A stretch of 64,000 nucleotides of DNA from Saccharopolyspora galaxeae (GTDB lineage: Bacteria; Actinomycetota; Actinomycetes; Mycobacteriales; Pseudonocardiaceae). The stretch's first letter is position 1, and the number at the start of each line of letters is the position of its first letter. A program made the position numbers and the translations under genes. This document shows positions 51,608-62,054 of this stretch, piece after piece. The stretch is from positions 124,001 to 188,000 of the forward strand of contig NZ_JADDUE010000004.1 of assembly GCF_016526145.1 (NCBI RefSeq), written 5' to 3'. Below the pieces are notes generated by a model that saw only the letters and a list, made by a program, of their open reading frames with translations, was not told where the DNA came from and searched no databases.

Positions 51608-52108
51608 GTGCCGTATCGGCAGATCCGCCGCTTCGGAGACCCGGTGCTGCGCGGGGTCGCCGAGCCGGTGACGAAGTTCGACGACGGCCTGCGCGGGCTG
51701 ATCCGCGACCTGCTGGACACCGTCGACGTGCCCGGTCACGCCGGGGTCGCGGCACCGCAGATCGGGGTGCCGCTGCGGGCGTTCAGCTACCACGTGGACG
51801 GCGAGCCGGGTTACCTGCTCAACCCCGAGATCGTGGAGCTGTCCGACGCCCGCCAGCACGGTGCGGAAGGTTGCTTGTCGGTGCCCGGGCTCGGCTTCGA
51901 GACCGAACGCGCCGAGCACGCCGTGGTGCGCGGCGTCGACGAGCGCAACGAGCCGATCACCGTCTCCGGCAGCGGGCTGATGGCGCGCTGCCTGCAGCAC
52001 GAGTGCGACCACCTCGACGGCGTGGTCTACCTGCAACGCCTGGACCCGGCGACGCGGCGGGAAGCGATGCGGCAGGTGCGCGATACCGACTGGTTCTGGC
52101 AGTCCTGA
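51608..52108 (+). CDS. def: Peptide deformylase
   Basis: A 166-residue peptide deformylase that removes the formyl group from nascent proteins. All three motifs are visible: GVAAPQIGV (GxGxAAxQ, first Gly replaced by His-Ala), EGCLSVPG with the metal Cys, and QHECDHLDG with the two His and catalytic Glu. AGGAGGG upstream of the GTG at 51608 fixes the start. It is the only plus-strand gene between 43.5 and 61.5 kb and is convergent with dinF. Confidence 0.95.
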   Translation: MPYRQIRRFGDPVLRGVAEPVTKFDDGLRGLIRDLLDTVDVPGHAGVAAPQIGVPLRAFSYHVDGEPGYLLNPEIVELSDARQHGAEGCLSVPGLGFETERAEHAVVRGVDERNEPITVSGSGLMARCLQHECDHLDGVVYLQRLDPATRREAMRQVRDTDWFWQS

Positions 52109-52109
52109 A

Positions 52110-53423
52110 TCACGCGACTTCGGCGCCCACCACCGCCCAGCGCCCGGATCGCATCCGCAGCAGCAGCGTGCCCAGCCGCAGCAGCATGAACAGGCTCAGC
52201 CCGGTCCAGATCCCGGCGAGTCCCCAGCCGAACCCGAGCGAGAGCCAGATCAGCGGCAGATAGCCCGCAGCGGCGCTGATCAGCGTGGCGGTCCGCAGGT
52301 AGCGCGCATCGCCCGCGCCGAGGAACACCCCGTCCAGCGCGAACACCACCCCGGCGACCGGTTGCTGCAGCACGAAGAACCACCAGGCGTGCGGAACCTC
52401 CGCCAGCACCGCCCGGTCGGTGGTGAACAGCCCCGGGATCACCGGCGCGAGCACCGCGAACAACGTCCCGAGCAGCACCCCGAAGCCGAGCCCGTACCAG
52501 GAGACCTGGCGGGCGATGCCCTTGGCCCTGCTCGCCGAACCACCGCCGAGGGCCGCACCGACCAGCGACTGCGCCGCGATCGCCAACGAGTCCAGCACCA
52601 GCGCCAGGAACGACCACAGCTGCCACACCACCTGGTGCGCGGCCGCCGCTCCCGCCCCGGTGCGCGCGGCCACCGACGTCGCCGACAGGAAGCAGGCTTG
52701 GAAGGCCAGCGTGCGCAGCACCAGGTCGCGCCCCATGCCCAGCTGGGCGCGCATTGTCGCCGGGTTCGGCCGCAGCCCGGTCCGCTCGGCGAACAGCGCG
52801 CGCAGGAACAGCGCCGCGGCGATGGACTGGCCGACGAGGTTCGCCACCGCCGAACCTTCCAGGCCCCAGCCCAGCGGATAGACCAGCAGCGGGCACAGCA
52901 GCGCGGAGACGCCGTTGCCCGCGAGCACGTAGTACAGCGGGCGCCGGGTGTCCTGCACCCCGCGCATCCAGCCGTTGCCCGCCATGGTGATCAGCACGAG
53001 CGGCGCGCCGAGCAGCGCGACCCGCAGCCACCGGGCGGCCGCGTCGGCGACCGGGCCGGGACCGGCCAGCAGCTCCGCGACCGGCACCGCGAACAGCTGC
53101 GCGAGCATCAGCAGCAGCACGCCGACCGAGATGCCGAGCCAGGTGGCCTGCATCCCCTCCTGCACGGCGTCCGCGCGACGATCGGCGCCGTGCAGCCGGG
53201 CCGTGCGCGCGGTGGTGCCGTAGGACAGGAAGGTCAGCTGGCTGGAGACCAGGGTGAACAGGGTGCCGCCCAGGGCCAGTCCCGCCAGCGGCACCGCGCC
53301 CAGGTGCCCGACCACCGCGGTGTCGACCAGCACGTACAGCGGCTCGGCGGCGAGCACGCCCAGCGCGGGCACGGCGAGCCCCAGCACCCGGCGCACCGGC
53401 ACCCGCTCGGCGACCTCGTTCAC
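52110..53423 (-). CDS. dinF: MATE family efflux transporter (DinF-like)
   Basis: A 437-residue multidrug and toxic compound extrusion protein with 12 predicted helices. The N-terminal ALGVLAAEPLYVLVDTAVVG with following HLGAVPLAGLALG is the MATE signature, and the second half repeats the fold. AGGAGGACTT leads into the GTG start. It follows nrnA in the order seen in mycobacteria (Rv2836c-Rv2837c). It probably exchanges Na+ or H+ for cationic compounds; the substrate is unknown. Confidence 0.93.
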   Translation of the reverse strand: MNEVAERVPVRRVLGLAVPALGVLAAEPLYVLVDTAVVGHLGAVPLAGLALGGTLFTLVSSQLTFLSYGTTARTARLHGADRRADAVQEGMQATWLGISVGVLLLMLAQLFAVPVAELLAGPGPVADAAARWLRVALLGAPLVLITMAGNGWMRGVQDTRRPLYYVLAGNGVSALLCPLLVYPLGWGLEGSAVANLVGQSIAAALFLRALFAERTGLRPNPATMRAQLGMGRDLVLRTLAFQACFLSATSVAARTGAGAAAAHQVVWQLWSFLALVLDSLAIAAQSLVGAALGGGSASRAKGIARQVSWYGLGFGVLLGTLFAVLAPVIPGLFTTDRAVLAEVPHAWWFFVLQQPVAGVVFALDGVFLGAGDARYLRTATLISAAAGYLPLIWLSLGFGWGLAGIWTGLSLFMLLRLGTLLLRMRSGRWAVVGAEVA

Positions 53424-53558
53424 AAGTCCTCCTGATAGCTGTGCATCCCCGGTCGCTCCTGCTCCGCATGACCGCGCTCAACGCGCCGTCCGCTCGGTGG
53501 TTTCCACTAGACGCAGGGGCGGGCGCTCAGGGGTCGTTCGAGCATGTTCGTCCGGTCA

Positions 53559-53606
53559 GCGGCGCAGCCGCCTCCAGCAGCGACCCCGACCGGCACCGCT
53601 GCGCAA
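53559..53606. repeat. Dispersed hairpin element, copy C (short)
   Basis: Hairpin GCGGC-GCA-GCCGC (53559-53571) followed by GACCGGCACCGCTGCGCAA (53588-53606), the same module order as copies A and B. It lies in the 192-bp spacer between nrnA and dinF and lacks the outer arms. Confidence 0.6.
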
Positions 53607-53615
53607 CCGGGCTCC

Positions 53616-54647
53616 TCAGAGCAGCGGCGCCTCGCGCAACGCTGCCCGCAGCCGCGCGAGCACGTCCTGCGCGGTCCCACCGGTGGTGAACCCGGCGGCG
53701 AGCCGATGCCCGCCGCCTCCGCAGGCGTTCGCCGCGCGCGCCACGTCGATCCTGCTGTCCGCCCGCAGCGACACCGACCAGCGACCCGGCGCGACCTCCT
53801 TGAGCACCGCGGCCACCTCGGCCTCTTCCGCGGTCCGCACGATGTCGATCACGCTGTCGAGTTCTTCGCTGCGCACCTGTGCTGCATCGGCCAGCGTCAC
53901 CGCCGCGTGCACCAGGCCCAAGCCCTGCGCCTCGGCGGGCTCCAGCCGCGCCCGGTCCAGCACGCCGGACAGCATCGGCAGCCAGGCGAACGGGTGCGTG
54001 TCCATCAGCGAGCGCGTCGTCGCCGACGGGTCCACCCCGGCCTGCAGCAGCCGCGCCGCCATCAGGTGCGTCGAGACCTTCGCGCGGCGGAACATGCCGC
54101 TGTCGGTGACCAGCCCGGCGTAGAGGCACCGCGCCATCGGCTGGTCCAGCTCCACCCCGAGCTCGTCGAGCAGCTTCAGCACCAGCACCGCGGTCGCCTC
54201 GGCGGTCTCGTCGACGACGTGGTGGGTGCCGAACATCGTGTTCCCGGCGTGGTGGTCGAGCACCACCACCTCACCACCGGCGGCGATCGTGGCCGCGACC
54301 CGGCCGCCCAGCGCACCGAGCCGTTCCAGGCTTCCCGCGTCGCACACCACCAGCAGCGGCGGCGCCGCGGGCACCTGCTTCGCGGGCACCACCAGGCCGT
54401 CGGAGTCCAGATCGCGCAGCGAGCGCGGCGGAACCTCGGGCGAACCGAACGACACCCGCACCGCCGCGCCCCGCGCGTGCAGCGCCCGGCCCAGCGCCAA
54501 CGCGCTGCCCAGCGCATCGGCGTCCGGGTTGATGTGCGCGAACAGCGTGACGTCGGGGGCGTCCGCGACCAGCCGGGCGGCGCGCCGCACGGCACCGGTC
54601 AGCGAGTCGTCCTCGCTACCCAAGGTGGTTCCGGATCGCCCGCTCAC
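53616..54647 (-). CDS. nrnA: Bifunctional oligoribonuclease/PAP phosphatase NrnA
   Basis: A 343-residue DHH-DHHA1 phosphoesterase. Metal motifs: AHINPDADALGSALAL near residue 38 and VLDHHAGNTMFG near residue 127; the C-terminal DHHA1 ends with CGGGGHRLAAGF. It degrades nanoRNAs and pAp; the mycobacterial homologue (Rv2837c, CnpB) also cleaves cyclic di-AMP products. It lies 73 bp after rbfA on the same strand. Confidence 0.94.
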   Translation of the reverse strand: MSGRSGTTLGSEDDSLTGAVRRAARLVADAPDVTLFAHINPDADALGSALALGRALHARGAAVRVSFGSPEVPPRSLRDLDSDGLVVPAKQVPAAPPLLVVCDAGSLERLGALGGRVAATIAAGGEVVVLDHHAGNTMFGTHHVVDETAEATAVLVLKLLDELGVELDQPMARCLYAGLVTDSGMFRRAKVSTHLMAARLLQAGVDPSATTRSLMDTHPFAWLPMLSGVLDRARLEPAEAQGLGLVHAAVTLADAAQVRSEELDSVIDIVRTAEEAEVAAVLKEVAPGRWSVSLRADSRIDVARAANACGGGGHRLAAGFTTGGTAQDVLARLRAALREAPLL

Positions 54648-54720
54648 TCGGTCTCACCTCCACGCCGAACACGCCGAGCTCCCGGCGCCACCCCCAACGC
54701 ACCCGATCGGACCAATGGGT

Positions 54721-55230
54721 TCAACCGTTGTGTGGCCGACGCCGCACATCCGCGTCCGCGCTGGTCACCGAGTCGGAACCGGGAGTTTCCCGGTCGTTTT
54801 CCTCCTCGTCGTCCGGCTGCTGGCGGTAAGGGTCCGCCTCCCCGGCGTGCTCGGCACCCGAAGCCAGCCGAGCGACCTCCGCGTCGGCCTCCTTGGCCCG
54901 GTCGAGCAGGTCTTCGAGCCGCCGCGCGTCGTCCGGCACGGTGTCGGCCACGAACGTCAGGGTCGGGGTGAACCGCACCCCGGTCTGCGCCCCCACCCGG
55001 GAACGAAGCACCCCGGTCGCGCTGGCCAGCGCCGCGGCCGTGGACGAGTAGTCGGCCTCGTCGCCGAACACCGTGTAGTAGACCGTGGCGTCCCGCAGGT
55101 CCGGCGTGAGCCGCGCGTCGGTGATCGTCACCATCGCCAGCCGGGGGTCTTTGACCTCGTACTCCAGTCCCGAGGCCACGATCTGCGCGATGCGCTTGGC
55201 GAGCCTGCGGGCGCGCGCCGTATCCGCCAC
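54721..55230 (-). CDS. rbfA: 30S ribosome-binding factor A
   Basis: A 169-residue RbfA with the KH-like core ([20 protein letters not shown], then [20 protein letters not shown]) needed for 16S rRNA maturation and cold adaptation. GGAGG with good spacing precedes the GTG at 55230. The C-terminal 50 residues are an acidic, probably disordered extension ([15 protein letters not shown]), longer than in E. coli but common in actinobacteria. Confidence 0.95.
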   Translation of the reverse strand: MADTARARRLAKRIAQIVASGLEYEVKDPRLAMVTITDARLTPDLRDATVYYTVFGDEADYSSTAAALASATGVLRSRVGAQTGVRFTPTLTFVADTVPDDARRLEDLLDRAKEADAEVARLASGAEHAGEADPYRQQPDDEEENDRETPGSDSVTSADADVRRRPHNG

Positions 55231-55429
55231 GGCGCACCTCCTCCGTCGATCCGGCACCCGGCGCACCGGGCGCGAGCATTGGCCGGGCCGCCGCGGTCGA
55301 ACCGCCCGGACCTCGGACTTCCCTTCCAGCGCTGGGGAACAGGTGCGCCACCTCGACAACGCCACGCCGAGGCCGCCGTGTTCCGCGCTAGGTTCTGCCA
55401 ACGAAGCCGCGCAGCCGTCCGTACAACCT

Positions 55430-55723
55430 TTAGTCCTCCGGCCCGAGCATTCGGTGGCGGGCGGAGAGCAACTCCAGTTCTGGACGCCCCGCGACGAGGC
55501 GTTCACACGCCTCCAGCACTTCCTGCACGTGCGAAGCGTCGCCAGAGACCACGCTGACCCCGAGCAGCGCGCGGCGGTACAGGTCCTGATCGCCCGCTTC
55601 CGCCGCGGCCACCTCGAACTTCTTGCGCAGCTCGGCGATGACCGGCCGCACCACGCCGCGCTTCTGCTTCAACGACCGGACGTCCCCGAGCAGCACGTCC
55701 AGTTCCAGCGCACCGACGTACAC
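55430..55723 (-). CDS. DUF503 family protein (YlxP-like)
   Basis: A 97-residue protein starting [20 protein letters not shown], the invariant DUF503 N-terminus, and continuing with a ferredoxin-like alternation of strands and helices. In Bacillus the homologue YlxP lies between infB and rbfA, exactly as here, and may help ribosome maturation. It lies 75 bp downstream of infB. Confidence 0.92.
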   Translation of the reverse strand: MYVGALELDVLLGDVRSLKQKRGVVRPVIAELRKKFEVAAAEAGDQDLYRRALLGVSVVSGDASHVQEVLEACERLVAGRPELELLSARHRMLGPED

Positions 55724-55757
55724 AACGCACCCCCATCGCCGAAACCGCCGCCGACAC

Positions 55758-55791
55758 CCACCGGGGCCGCCCGTGCGGACGGCCCCGGTGG
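55758..55791 (-). terminator. Stem-loop after infB
   Basis: A perfect 12-bp stem CCACCGGGGCCG (55758-55769) and CGGCCCCGGTGG (55780-55791), 10-base loop, begins 8 bp after the infB stop. It could reduce read-through into DUF503-rbfA. Confidence 0.8.
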
Positions 55792-55798
55792 TGGCGGA

Positions 55799-58700
55799 TC
55801 AGGTGCGCGGCTTCTCCCGCATCTCGTAGGTCTCGATGAAATCGCCGACCTTGATGTCGGAGTACGACCCGAGGGTCAAACCGCACTCGAACCCGTCGCG
55901 GACCTCGGTGGCGTCGTCCTTGAACCGCTTGAGCGAGTTCACCGAGAGGTTCTCGGCGACCACCACGCTGTCCCGCAGCAACCGCGCCTTCGCGTTGCGG
56001 CGCATGATGCCTTCGGTGACCATGCAGCCCGCGATCGTGCCGACCTTGGACGACTTGAACACGTCGCGGACCTCGGCCCTGCCCAGCTCGACCTCTTCGT
56101 AGATCGGCTTGAGCATGCCCTTGAGCGCCTGCTCGATGTCCTCGATCGCCCGGTAGATCACCGAGTAGTACCGGATCTCCACGCCCTCGCGGTTGGCGGC
56201 CTCGGCCGCCTTGCCCTCGGCGCGGACGTTGAAGCCCAGCACGATGGTGTCCTCGGCGGTGGCCAGGTTGATGTCGGACTCGTTGATGCCACCGACACCG
56301 CGGTGGATCACCCGGAGCTCGACCTCCTCGCCCACGTCGATCTTGCCGAGCGATTCCTCCAGCGCCTCGACGGTGCCGGAGTTGTCGCCCTTGATGATCA
56401 GGTTGAGCTGCTTGGTGTCCTTGATGACCTTGTCCAGGTCTTCCAGGCTGACCCGCTTGCGCCGAGCCGCGTTCTGCGCCTCCCGCAACCGGGCACCGCG
56501 CCGGTCGGCGATCTGCCTGGCCACCCGGTCCTCGTCGACCACCAAGAACGTGTCCCCGGCGCCCGGCACCGAGGTGAACCCGATGACCTGCACCGGCCGG
56601 GACGGCGTCGCCTCGGTGACGTCCTTGTCGTGCTCGTCGATCATCCGGCGGACGCGGCCGTGCGCGTTGCCCGCCACGACCGAGTCACCGACCCGCAGCG
56701 TGCCGCGCTGCACCAGCACCGTGGCCACCGGACCGCGGCCGCGGTCCAGGTGCGCCTCGATCGCCACGCCCTGGGCCTCCATGCCGGGGTTCGCCCGCAG
56801 GTCCAGCGAGGCGTCCGCGGTGAGCACGATCGCCTCCAGCAGGCCCTCGATGTTGGTGCCCTGCTTGGCGGAGATCTCCACGAACATCGTGTCGCCGCCG
56901 TACTCCTCGGCGACCAGGCTGTACTCGGTCAGCTGCTGGCGGATCTTGTCCGGGTTGGCGCCCTCGACGTCGATCTTGTTGACCGCGACCACGATCGGCA
57001 CGCCCGCCGCCTGCGCGTGGTTGATCGCTTCCACGGTCTGCGGCATCACGCCGTCGTCCGCGGCGATCACCAGCACGGCGATGTCGGTGGACTTCGCACC
57101 GCGGGCACGCATGGCGGTGAACGCCTCGTGACCGGGGGTGTCGATGAAGGTGATCGGCCGCTCCTGGCCCTCCAGCTCGGTTTCGACCTGGTAGGCGCCG
57201 ATGTGCTGGGTGATGCCACCGGCCTCGCCCGCCTGCACGTTCGCCTTCCGGACGGTGTCCAGCAGGCGCGTCTTGCCGTGGTCGACGTGGCCCATCACGG
57301 TCACGACCGGCGGGCGGGACGCGAGCTGCTCGTCGGAGCTGTCCGGGTCGCCGAAGCTGAGGTCGAACGACTCCAGCAGTTCCCGGTCCTCGTCCTCCGG
57401 GCTGACCATCTCGACCTGGTAGTTCATCTCCTGGCCGAGCAGTTCCAGCACCTCGTCGGAGACCGACTGGGTGGCGGTGACCATCTCACCGAGGTGGAAC
57501 ATCGCCTGCACCAGCGAGGCCGGATTGGCGTTGATCTTCTCGGCGAAGTCGGTCAGCGAAGCACCGCGGCGCAGGCGCAGGATCTCGCCGCCACCGCGCG
57601 GGAGCCGGACACCGCCCACCGACGGCGCCTGCATGTTGTCCATGTACTCCTGGCGCTTCTGCCGCTTCGACTTGCGGCCGCGACGCGCCGGACCACCGGG
57701 ACGACCGAAAGCACCCGCGGTGCTGCCGCGGCCGCCGCCGGGACGGCCGCCACCACCGGGACGACCGCGGAAGCCGCCACCGGGCGGGCCACCGGCCGGG
57801 GCACCGCCCCCGCCGCCGCCACCGCCACCGGGGCGGAAGCCACCGCCGCCACCGGGACGACCACCGCCGCCGGCACCGGCGCCACCGCCGCGGCCACCGC
57901 CCGGGCCGCCGCGGCCACCGCCGCGACCGCCGCCGGGGCCGCCGGAACCGCTGCCGGAGCGGGCCGGGCGGGACGGCATCATGCCGGGGTTCGGCCGAGG
58001 CGGCATCATGCCCGGGTTCGGGCGCGAGCCGCCGCCGCTCTCACCGCCGCCGCCACCGCGCGGGGCCTGCTGGCCGCCCGCGGGAGCGGTGCCTGCGCCG
58101 CCCTGACCACCGCGGTCCGGGCGCTGCCCCTGGCCGCCGCGGCCGGGACCGCCCTGGCCGCCGCCTTGGCGCTGGCCGCCACCGCCCTGCTTGGGCGGGC
58201 GCTGCGCGGGCGCACCGCTGCCGACGCCGAACGGGTTGTTGCCGACGCGCGGCGAGCGCGGGCCGGGCTTGGGCTTGCCGCCCTGCGGCTTCGGCGGCAC
58301 GGTGCCCTCGCCGTCGCCGCCCTGCGGCTTGGATTCCGGACGCGGGCCGGGCTTCGGACCGGGCTTCGGACCGGGCTTCGGCGCCGCCGGGCGCTGCGCG
58401 GTGTCCGCGGAGCCGCCCTGCGGACCGCTGGACTGGGAGTCCGCCTTCGCCGCGGGCGCCTGCTCGGCCGGTGCCTGCTGTTCCGCAGGTCCCTGCGCGG
58501 CAGGTGCCTGCGCGGCGGGTTCCTGCTCGGCGGGCTTCGGCGCCGGCGCCTTCGGACCCGGGCGCGGACCGGGCCGCGGGCCGGGCTTGGGCGCGCTGGA
58601 ACGCTCTTCGCCGCCTGCCGGAGCCGCCTGCTCGCCGCCCTGGCCGCCGTCGGACGGGGCCTGCTGCGGGCGGGGGCCGGGCTTCGGACCGGGTTTGGGC

Positions 58701-58954
58701 GCGGCCTGCCCAGCCGACCCTGCGGACGCGGCCGCATCGTCGGACTTGGGCGGCGATGCGGGCTTGCCGCCACCGCGACCGTTGGATTTGCCTGCCTTCG
58801 GGTAAGCATCGCGAAGCCGACGCGCCACCGGGGCTTCCACGGTGGAGGACGCGGACTTCACGTACTCGCCCTGTTCGGCGAGCTTGTTGAGAACGTCTTT
58901 GCTCGTCACACCGAGCTCTTTAGCGAGCTCGTGCACGCGGGCCTTGCCTGCCAC
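55799..58954 (-). CDS. infB: Translation initiation factor IF-2
   Basis: A 1051-residue IF-2. The first IF2_N domain is residues 1-50 ([20 protein letters not shown]), a second follows at about 449-518, and the G domain starts at [14 protein letters not shown] near residue 553, with [12 protein letters not shown] and SAK motifs intact, then domains II-IV. Between residues 50 and 440 is a very long low-complexity region of Pro/Lys/Gln repeats ([11 protein letters not shown]) and then Gly/Arg-rich RGG-like repeats. The GTG at 58954 follows GAGGAGAGCA; an ATG four codons upstream is within that binding site. It is part of the rimP-nusA-ylxR-infB operon. Confidence 0.97.
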   Translation of the reverse strand: MAGKARVHELAKELGVTSKDVLNKLAEQGEYVKSASSTVEAPVARRLRDAYPKAGKSNGRGGGKPASPPKSDDAAASAGSAGQAAPKPGPKPGPRPQQAPSDGGQGGEQAAPAGGEERSSAPKPGPRPGPRPGPKAPAPKPAEQEPAAQAPAAQGPAEQQAPAEQAPAAKADSQSSGPQGGSADTAQRPAAPKPGPKPGPKPGPRPESKPQGGDGEGTVPPKPQGGKPKPGPRSPRVGNNPFGVGSGAPAQRPPKQGGGGQRQGGGQGGPGRGGQGQRPDRGGQGGAGTAPAGGQQAPRGGGGGESGGGSRPNPGMMPPRPNPGMMPSRPARSGSGSGGPGGGRGGGRGGPGGGRGGGAGAGGGGRPGGGGGFRPGGGGGGGGGAPAGGPPGGGFRGRPGGGGRPGGGRGSTAGAFGRPGGPARRGRKSKRQKRQEYMDNMQAPSVGGVRLPRGGGEILRLRRGASLTDFAEKINANPASLVQAMFHLGEMVTATQSVSDEVLELLGQEMNYQVEMVSPEDEDRELLESFDLSFGDPDSSDEQLASRPPVVTVMGHVDHGKTRLLDTVRKANVQAGEAGGITQHIGAYQVETELEGQERPITFIDTPGHEAFTAMRARGAKSTDIAVLVIAADDGVMPQTVEAINHAQAAGVPIVVAVNKIDVEGANPDKIRQQLTEYSLVAEEYGGDTMFVEISAKQGTNIEGLLEAIVLTADASLDLRANPGMEAQGVAIEAHLDRGRGPVATVLVQRGTLRVGDSVVAGNAHGRVRRMIDEHDKDVTEATPSRPVQVIGFTSVPGAGDTFLVVDEDRVARQIADRRGARLREAQNAARRKRVSLEDLDKVIKDTKQLNLIIKGDNSGTVEALEESLGKIDVGEEVELRVIHRGVGGINESDINLATAEDTIVLGFNVRAEGKAAEAANREGVEIRYYSVIYRAIEDIEQALKGMLKPIYEEVELGRAEVRDVFKSSKVGTIAGCMVTEGIMRRNAKARLLRDSVVVAENLSVNSLKRFKDDATEVRDGFECGLTLGSYSDIKVGDFIETYEMREKPRT

Positions 58955-59069
58955 TGCTCTCCTCATCTGGTGAGGCCGGGCGGCAGTCCCGCACGACCTC
59001 GTCCTATCGCCGATGCGCGTTCATGGCTTCAGCTTCACGGCTGATTCATGACGGGTCGACCTGCTTCCT

Positions 59070-59465
59070 TCAACTGCGTCCGCGCGGGAGGGTCCCGCGT
59101 CGGTCTGGGGATGAACTGCCGTCCGGTGGTGTCCCGGAATCCGCGGAATCCAGGTGCGCCCGCACGGCCGAGAGGTCCAGCGGCCCCGGCACGCGCAGTG
59201 CCCGGGGGAACGCTCGACGGCGCTCGGCGAGCCGAAGGCAACGGGGATCGGAGTGCAGCCATGCGCCCCGGCCCGGTTTCCGCTTTCGCGGATCGGGCTC
59301 GGCGGCGAACTCTGCCGCACCACTCCCGGCCACCACTCGCAGCAGCTCGGCGGCCGACGTCCGGGTACGACACCCCACACAGGTGCGAACCGGTCCTTGC
59401 GCACGGCCACAGCCGTGATCACCGGGCGAACGTGTGCGGATTCTCGCTCCCTCGCGTCGAGCCAC
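59070..59465 (-). CDS. ylxR: YlxR family (DUF448) RNA-binding protein
   Basis: A 131-residue protein with the YlxR core VRTCVGCRTRTSAAELLRVV near residue 33 and GRGAWLHSDPRCLRLAERRR near residue 75. It lies between nusA and infB as in most bacteria; in Bacillus YlxR has been linked to transcription and RNase P. Start choice is uncertain: I use the GTG at 59465, with a TTG one codon upstream; no strong binding site is present. The extra 30 N-terminal residues before the core may not be translated. Confidence 0.85.
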   Translation of the reverse strand: MARREGARIRTRSPGDHGCGRAQGPVRTCVGCRTRTSAAELLRVVAGSGAAEFAAEPDPRKRKPGRGAWLHSDPRCLRLAERRRAFPRALRVPGPLDLSAVRAHLDSADSGTPPDGSSSPDRRGTLPRGRS

Positions 59466-59544
59466 CAATGATTCTAACCCGTGCCCGCCAGTGGTTGTTC
59501 CTCGCCCGGCGCGACCGGCCGGCTTCCCGGTCGCGCCGCCGCAC

Positions 59545-60621
59545 TCACTCCGCGGAACCGACCGCGGGCAGGTCACCGACCCCTTGCTGGACGTGCTCGC
59601 TCGGTGCCGTTGCGTGCGGATGCCCCGCCGTGGTCGTCGGCGAGGACGGGTCGGCGTCGCTGCGGATGTCGATGCGCCAGCCGGTGAGCCGGGCCGCGAG
59701 CCGCGCGTTCTGGCCTTCCTTGCCGATCGCCAGGGACAGCTGGAAGTCCGGCACGACCACCCGCGCGGTCTTCGCCCGCTCGTCGACGACCTCGACCGAG
59801 ACCACTTTCGCCGGGGACAGCGCGTTGCCCACGAACGTCGCCGGGTCCTCGGAGAAGTCGATGATGTCGATCTTCTCGCCGCCGAGCTCGCTCATCACGT
59901 TGCGCACCCGCGCGCCCATCGGCCCGATGCAGGCGCCCTTGCCGTTGACGCCGCTCACCGCGGAGCGCACCGCGATCTTCGAGCGGTGCCCGGCCTCGCG
60001 GGCCACCGCGGGGATCTCCACGGTGCCGTCGGCGATCTCGGGGACCTCCAGCGCGAACAGCCGCCGCACCAGGTTCGGGTGGGTGCGCGAGAGCGTGATC
60101 TGCGGTCCGCGGGCGCTGCGCGAGACGCCGACGACGTAGCACTTGACCCGCATCCCGTGCTCGTAGCGCTCACCGGGCACCTGCTCGGCGGCCGGGATGA
60201 CGCCTTCGCTGTCGCCGACCTGCACCACCACCATGCCGCGCGAGTTGGCCTTGGCGTCGCGCTGCACGACACCGCCGAGGATCTCGCCCTCCTTGGTGGA
60301 GAACTCGCCGAAGGTGCGCTCGTGCTCGGCGTCGCGCAGCCGCTGCAGGATGACCTGCCGCGCGGTGGTCGCCGCGATCCGCCCGAAGCCCTCCGGCGTG
60401 TCGTCCCACTCCTCGGCGACGCCGCCCTCGTCGTCCAGGCTGTGCGCGATGACGCGCACGATGCCGGTCTTGCGGTCCACTTCCACCCGGGCGTGCTGCT
60501 GGTGCCCCTCGGTGTGGCGGTATGCCGTCAGCAGCGCTGATTCGATCGCTTCCAGGACGGTCTCGAACGGAATGTCCTTGTCGCGTTCGATCGCCCGCAG
60601 CGCGGCGATGTCGACGTTCAC
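59545..60621 (-). CDS. nusA: Transcription termination/antitermination protein NusA
   Basis: A 358-residue NusA: N-terminal RNAP-binding domain ([20 protein letters not shown]), S1 domain (about 105-175, [20 protein letters not shown]), and two KH domains containing [20 protein letters not shown] and [20 protein letters not shown]. It lacks the acidic repeats of enterobacteria, as usual in actinobacteria. The GTG at 60621 overlaps the rimP stop by four bases. Confidence 0.96.
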   Translation of the reverse strand: MNVDIAALRAIERDKDIPFETVLEAIESALLTAYRHTEGHQQHARVEVDRKTGIVRVIAHSLDDEGGVAEEWDDTPEGFGRIAATTARQVILQRLRDAEHERTFGEFSTKEGEILGGVVQRDAKANSRGMVVVQVGDSEGVIPAAEQVPGERYEHGMRVKCYVVGVSRSARGPQITLSRTHPNLVRRLFALEVPEIADGTVEIPAVAREAGHRSKIAVRSAVSGVNGKGACIGPMGARVRNVMSELGGEKIDIIDFSEDPATFVGNALSPAKVVSVEVVDERAKTARVVVPDFQLSLAIGKEGQNARLAARLTGWRIDIRSDADPSSPTTTAGHPHATAPSEHVQQGVGDLPAVGSAE

Positions 60622-61199
60622 CTCGACTCCTCTGCATTCGTCCGGTCGCCGTCGGCCTGCTCGGCGTTGTCCTCGTCGGCATCTTCCCGGCCGCCCGCCG
60701 CCCGCTTGAGCTGGACCAGTTCCTGCGCCGGCGGCTGCTGGAACTCCACCTCGACCACCGCCCGCGCGACGTCCCGGTAGGCGAGCGTGCGCACCTGCTT
60801 GCGCTCGAGGACCTGCACGTCCTGCTCGCCCGCCGCGCCGACGCGGGCGGTGAGCTCGGTGCCGTCGGTCAGCCGGATCTTGGCCAGCCGGTGCCGGGCG
60901 CGGCGCCAGTGCCGCGGCCGGGTCAGCGGGCGGTCGGTGCCGGGTGAGGTCACCTCCAGCGTGTAAGCACCTGCCAGCACGTGCTCGTGCGCGTCCAGCG
61001 CGGTCGACACGGCATGGCTGAGCTGGGATATCTCGTCGAGACCGACCCCTTCGTCGGAGTCCACGACGACTTTCACCAGGCGGCGTCTGCCCGCCTGCTG
61101 CACGTCGAGCTCCTCCAGGTCGTAGCCGGCGGCGGAGACGGCGTCGGCGACGACGGGCTCCAGCAGCGCGACGAGTTCATCGCGCGGCGGGCTGGACAC
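60618..61199 (-). CDS. rimP: Ribosome maturation factor RimP
   Basis: A 193-residue RimP for late 30S assembly. The core contains [35 protein letters not shown] and [30 protein letters not shown] precedes the GTG at 61199. The C-terminal 25 residues are acidic. It is the first gene of the operon rimP-nusA-ylxR-infB and shares a 342-bp divergent control region with the lipoprotein gene. Confidence 0.95.
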   Translation of the reverse strand: MSSPPRDELVALLEPVVADAVSAAGYDLEELDVQQAGRRRLVKVVVDSDEGVGLDEISQLSHAVSTALDAHEHVLAGAYTLEVTSPGTDRPLTRPRHWRRARHRLAKIRLTDGTELTARVGAAGEQDVQVLERKQVRTLAYRDVARAVVEVEFQQPPAQELVQLKRAAGGREDADEDNAEQADGDRTNAEESR

Positions 61200-61541
61200 G
61201 TTGGCACTCCTAGGTTCGGGGGGTTCGGCGGGTCGTGGTCGGTGGGCTGGGCGGTCGGGGGCTGGGTGGTCGGCGGCCGGATCTCCGCGGCCGGACTCCG
61301 TGCCGGAGCTTCCCGGCGGGGCGGCTCCGTTCGGGGCGGATCCGCCGCGCGGCTCCGGCCGATTCCGTCGTGGCACCCGGTGGGCCGATACGGGCCCGCG
61401 CTCGGCCGGGCTCGCGGCACTCGAGCTCGGCGCACGGGCCGCGGTCGTCCAGCTTATCTCGTCGGTCCGCCGCTCAGCGCGGCATGGGCGGGCGCCGGGC
61501 GAACGCGGCCGCCGCAGGGCTGCCTGGCAGGATGGATCAGC
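61200..61541. promoter_or_regulatory. Divergent control region with G-quadruplex motif
   Basis: This 342-bp gap must hold the promoter of the rimP-nusA-infB operon and that of the lipoprotein gene. The plus strand near rimP is G-rich, and 61244-61266 fits G3-N2-G3-N5-G5-N2-G3, 45 bp upstream of the rimP start. No gene is supported. Confidence 0.6.
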
Positions 61542-62054
61542 GTGCGAGCCCCCTTCAGCAACCACCGCCCCACCGGGGCCGCGTGCACCGGTCGCCGCGA
61601 TGTGCTGCGCCTGCTCGCCGCGCTGCCCGCCGCGGCCGCGGTGAGCGCGCTGACCACCGCCTGCGGGAGCGGGCAGGACGCGCCGGATCCGCTGGAGCCG
61701 CTGGCCGCCTCGGCCCGTTCGGACGCCGCGCTCGCGCAGGGCATCGCGCGGGCGCACGCGGAACTGGCCGGGCAGGCGGGTGCGGTCGCCGCCATGCGCG
61801 GTGAGCACGCGCGAGCCCTGGAGAAAGAGATCGACCGGCTGGACCCGCCGGACCCGGACCGCCCGAAACGGCGGGGCGCTTCCGCACCGCAGGTACCCGG
61901 TTCGTCCGCTGCGGCCAAGGAGGCGTTGCGGCGATCGCTGGCCGTCGGGCAGCAGGAGGCCGCGAAGGCTTGCCCGCGGTTGCCCGGCTACCGCGCCGGG
62001 CTGACCGGCTCGGTCTCGGCAGGCTGCGCGGGCCTGACGGAGGTGCTGGCATGA
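61542..62054 (+). CDS. Probable Tat-type lipoprotein
   Basis: A 170-residue protein. Its N-terminus has a twin-arginine-like TGRRDVLRLLAALP, a hydrophobic stretch, and a lipobox ALTTAC with the Cys near residue 41, followed by Gly-Ser. The mature part is helical and charged, with two more cysteines near the end (ACPRLPG, GCAGL). No family is recognised. Its stop overlaps the start of the ferritin-like gene by four bases (ATGA), so the two are coupled; in mycobacteria the gene pair Rv2843-Rv2844 occupies this place next to rimP. Confidence 0.72.
   Translation: MRAPFSNHRPTGAACTGRRDVLRLLAALPAAAAVSALTTACGSGQDAPDPLEPLAASARSDAALAQGIARAHAELAGQAGAVAAMRGEHARALEKEIDRLDPPDPDRPKRRGASAPQVPGSSAAAKEALRRSLAVGQQEAAKACPRLPGYRAGLTGSVSAGCAGLTEVLA

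Noticed and set aside
55085-59044. 1319-codon plus-strand frame opposite infB
   Set aside because: It mirrors the infB gene, including its Gly/Arg repeats, giving meaningless Ala/Thr/Gly-rich sequence. IF-2 on the minus strand has all domain motifs.
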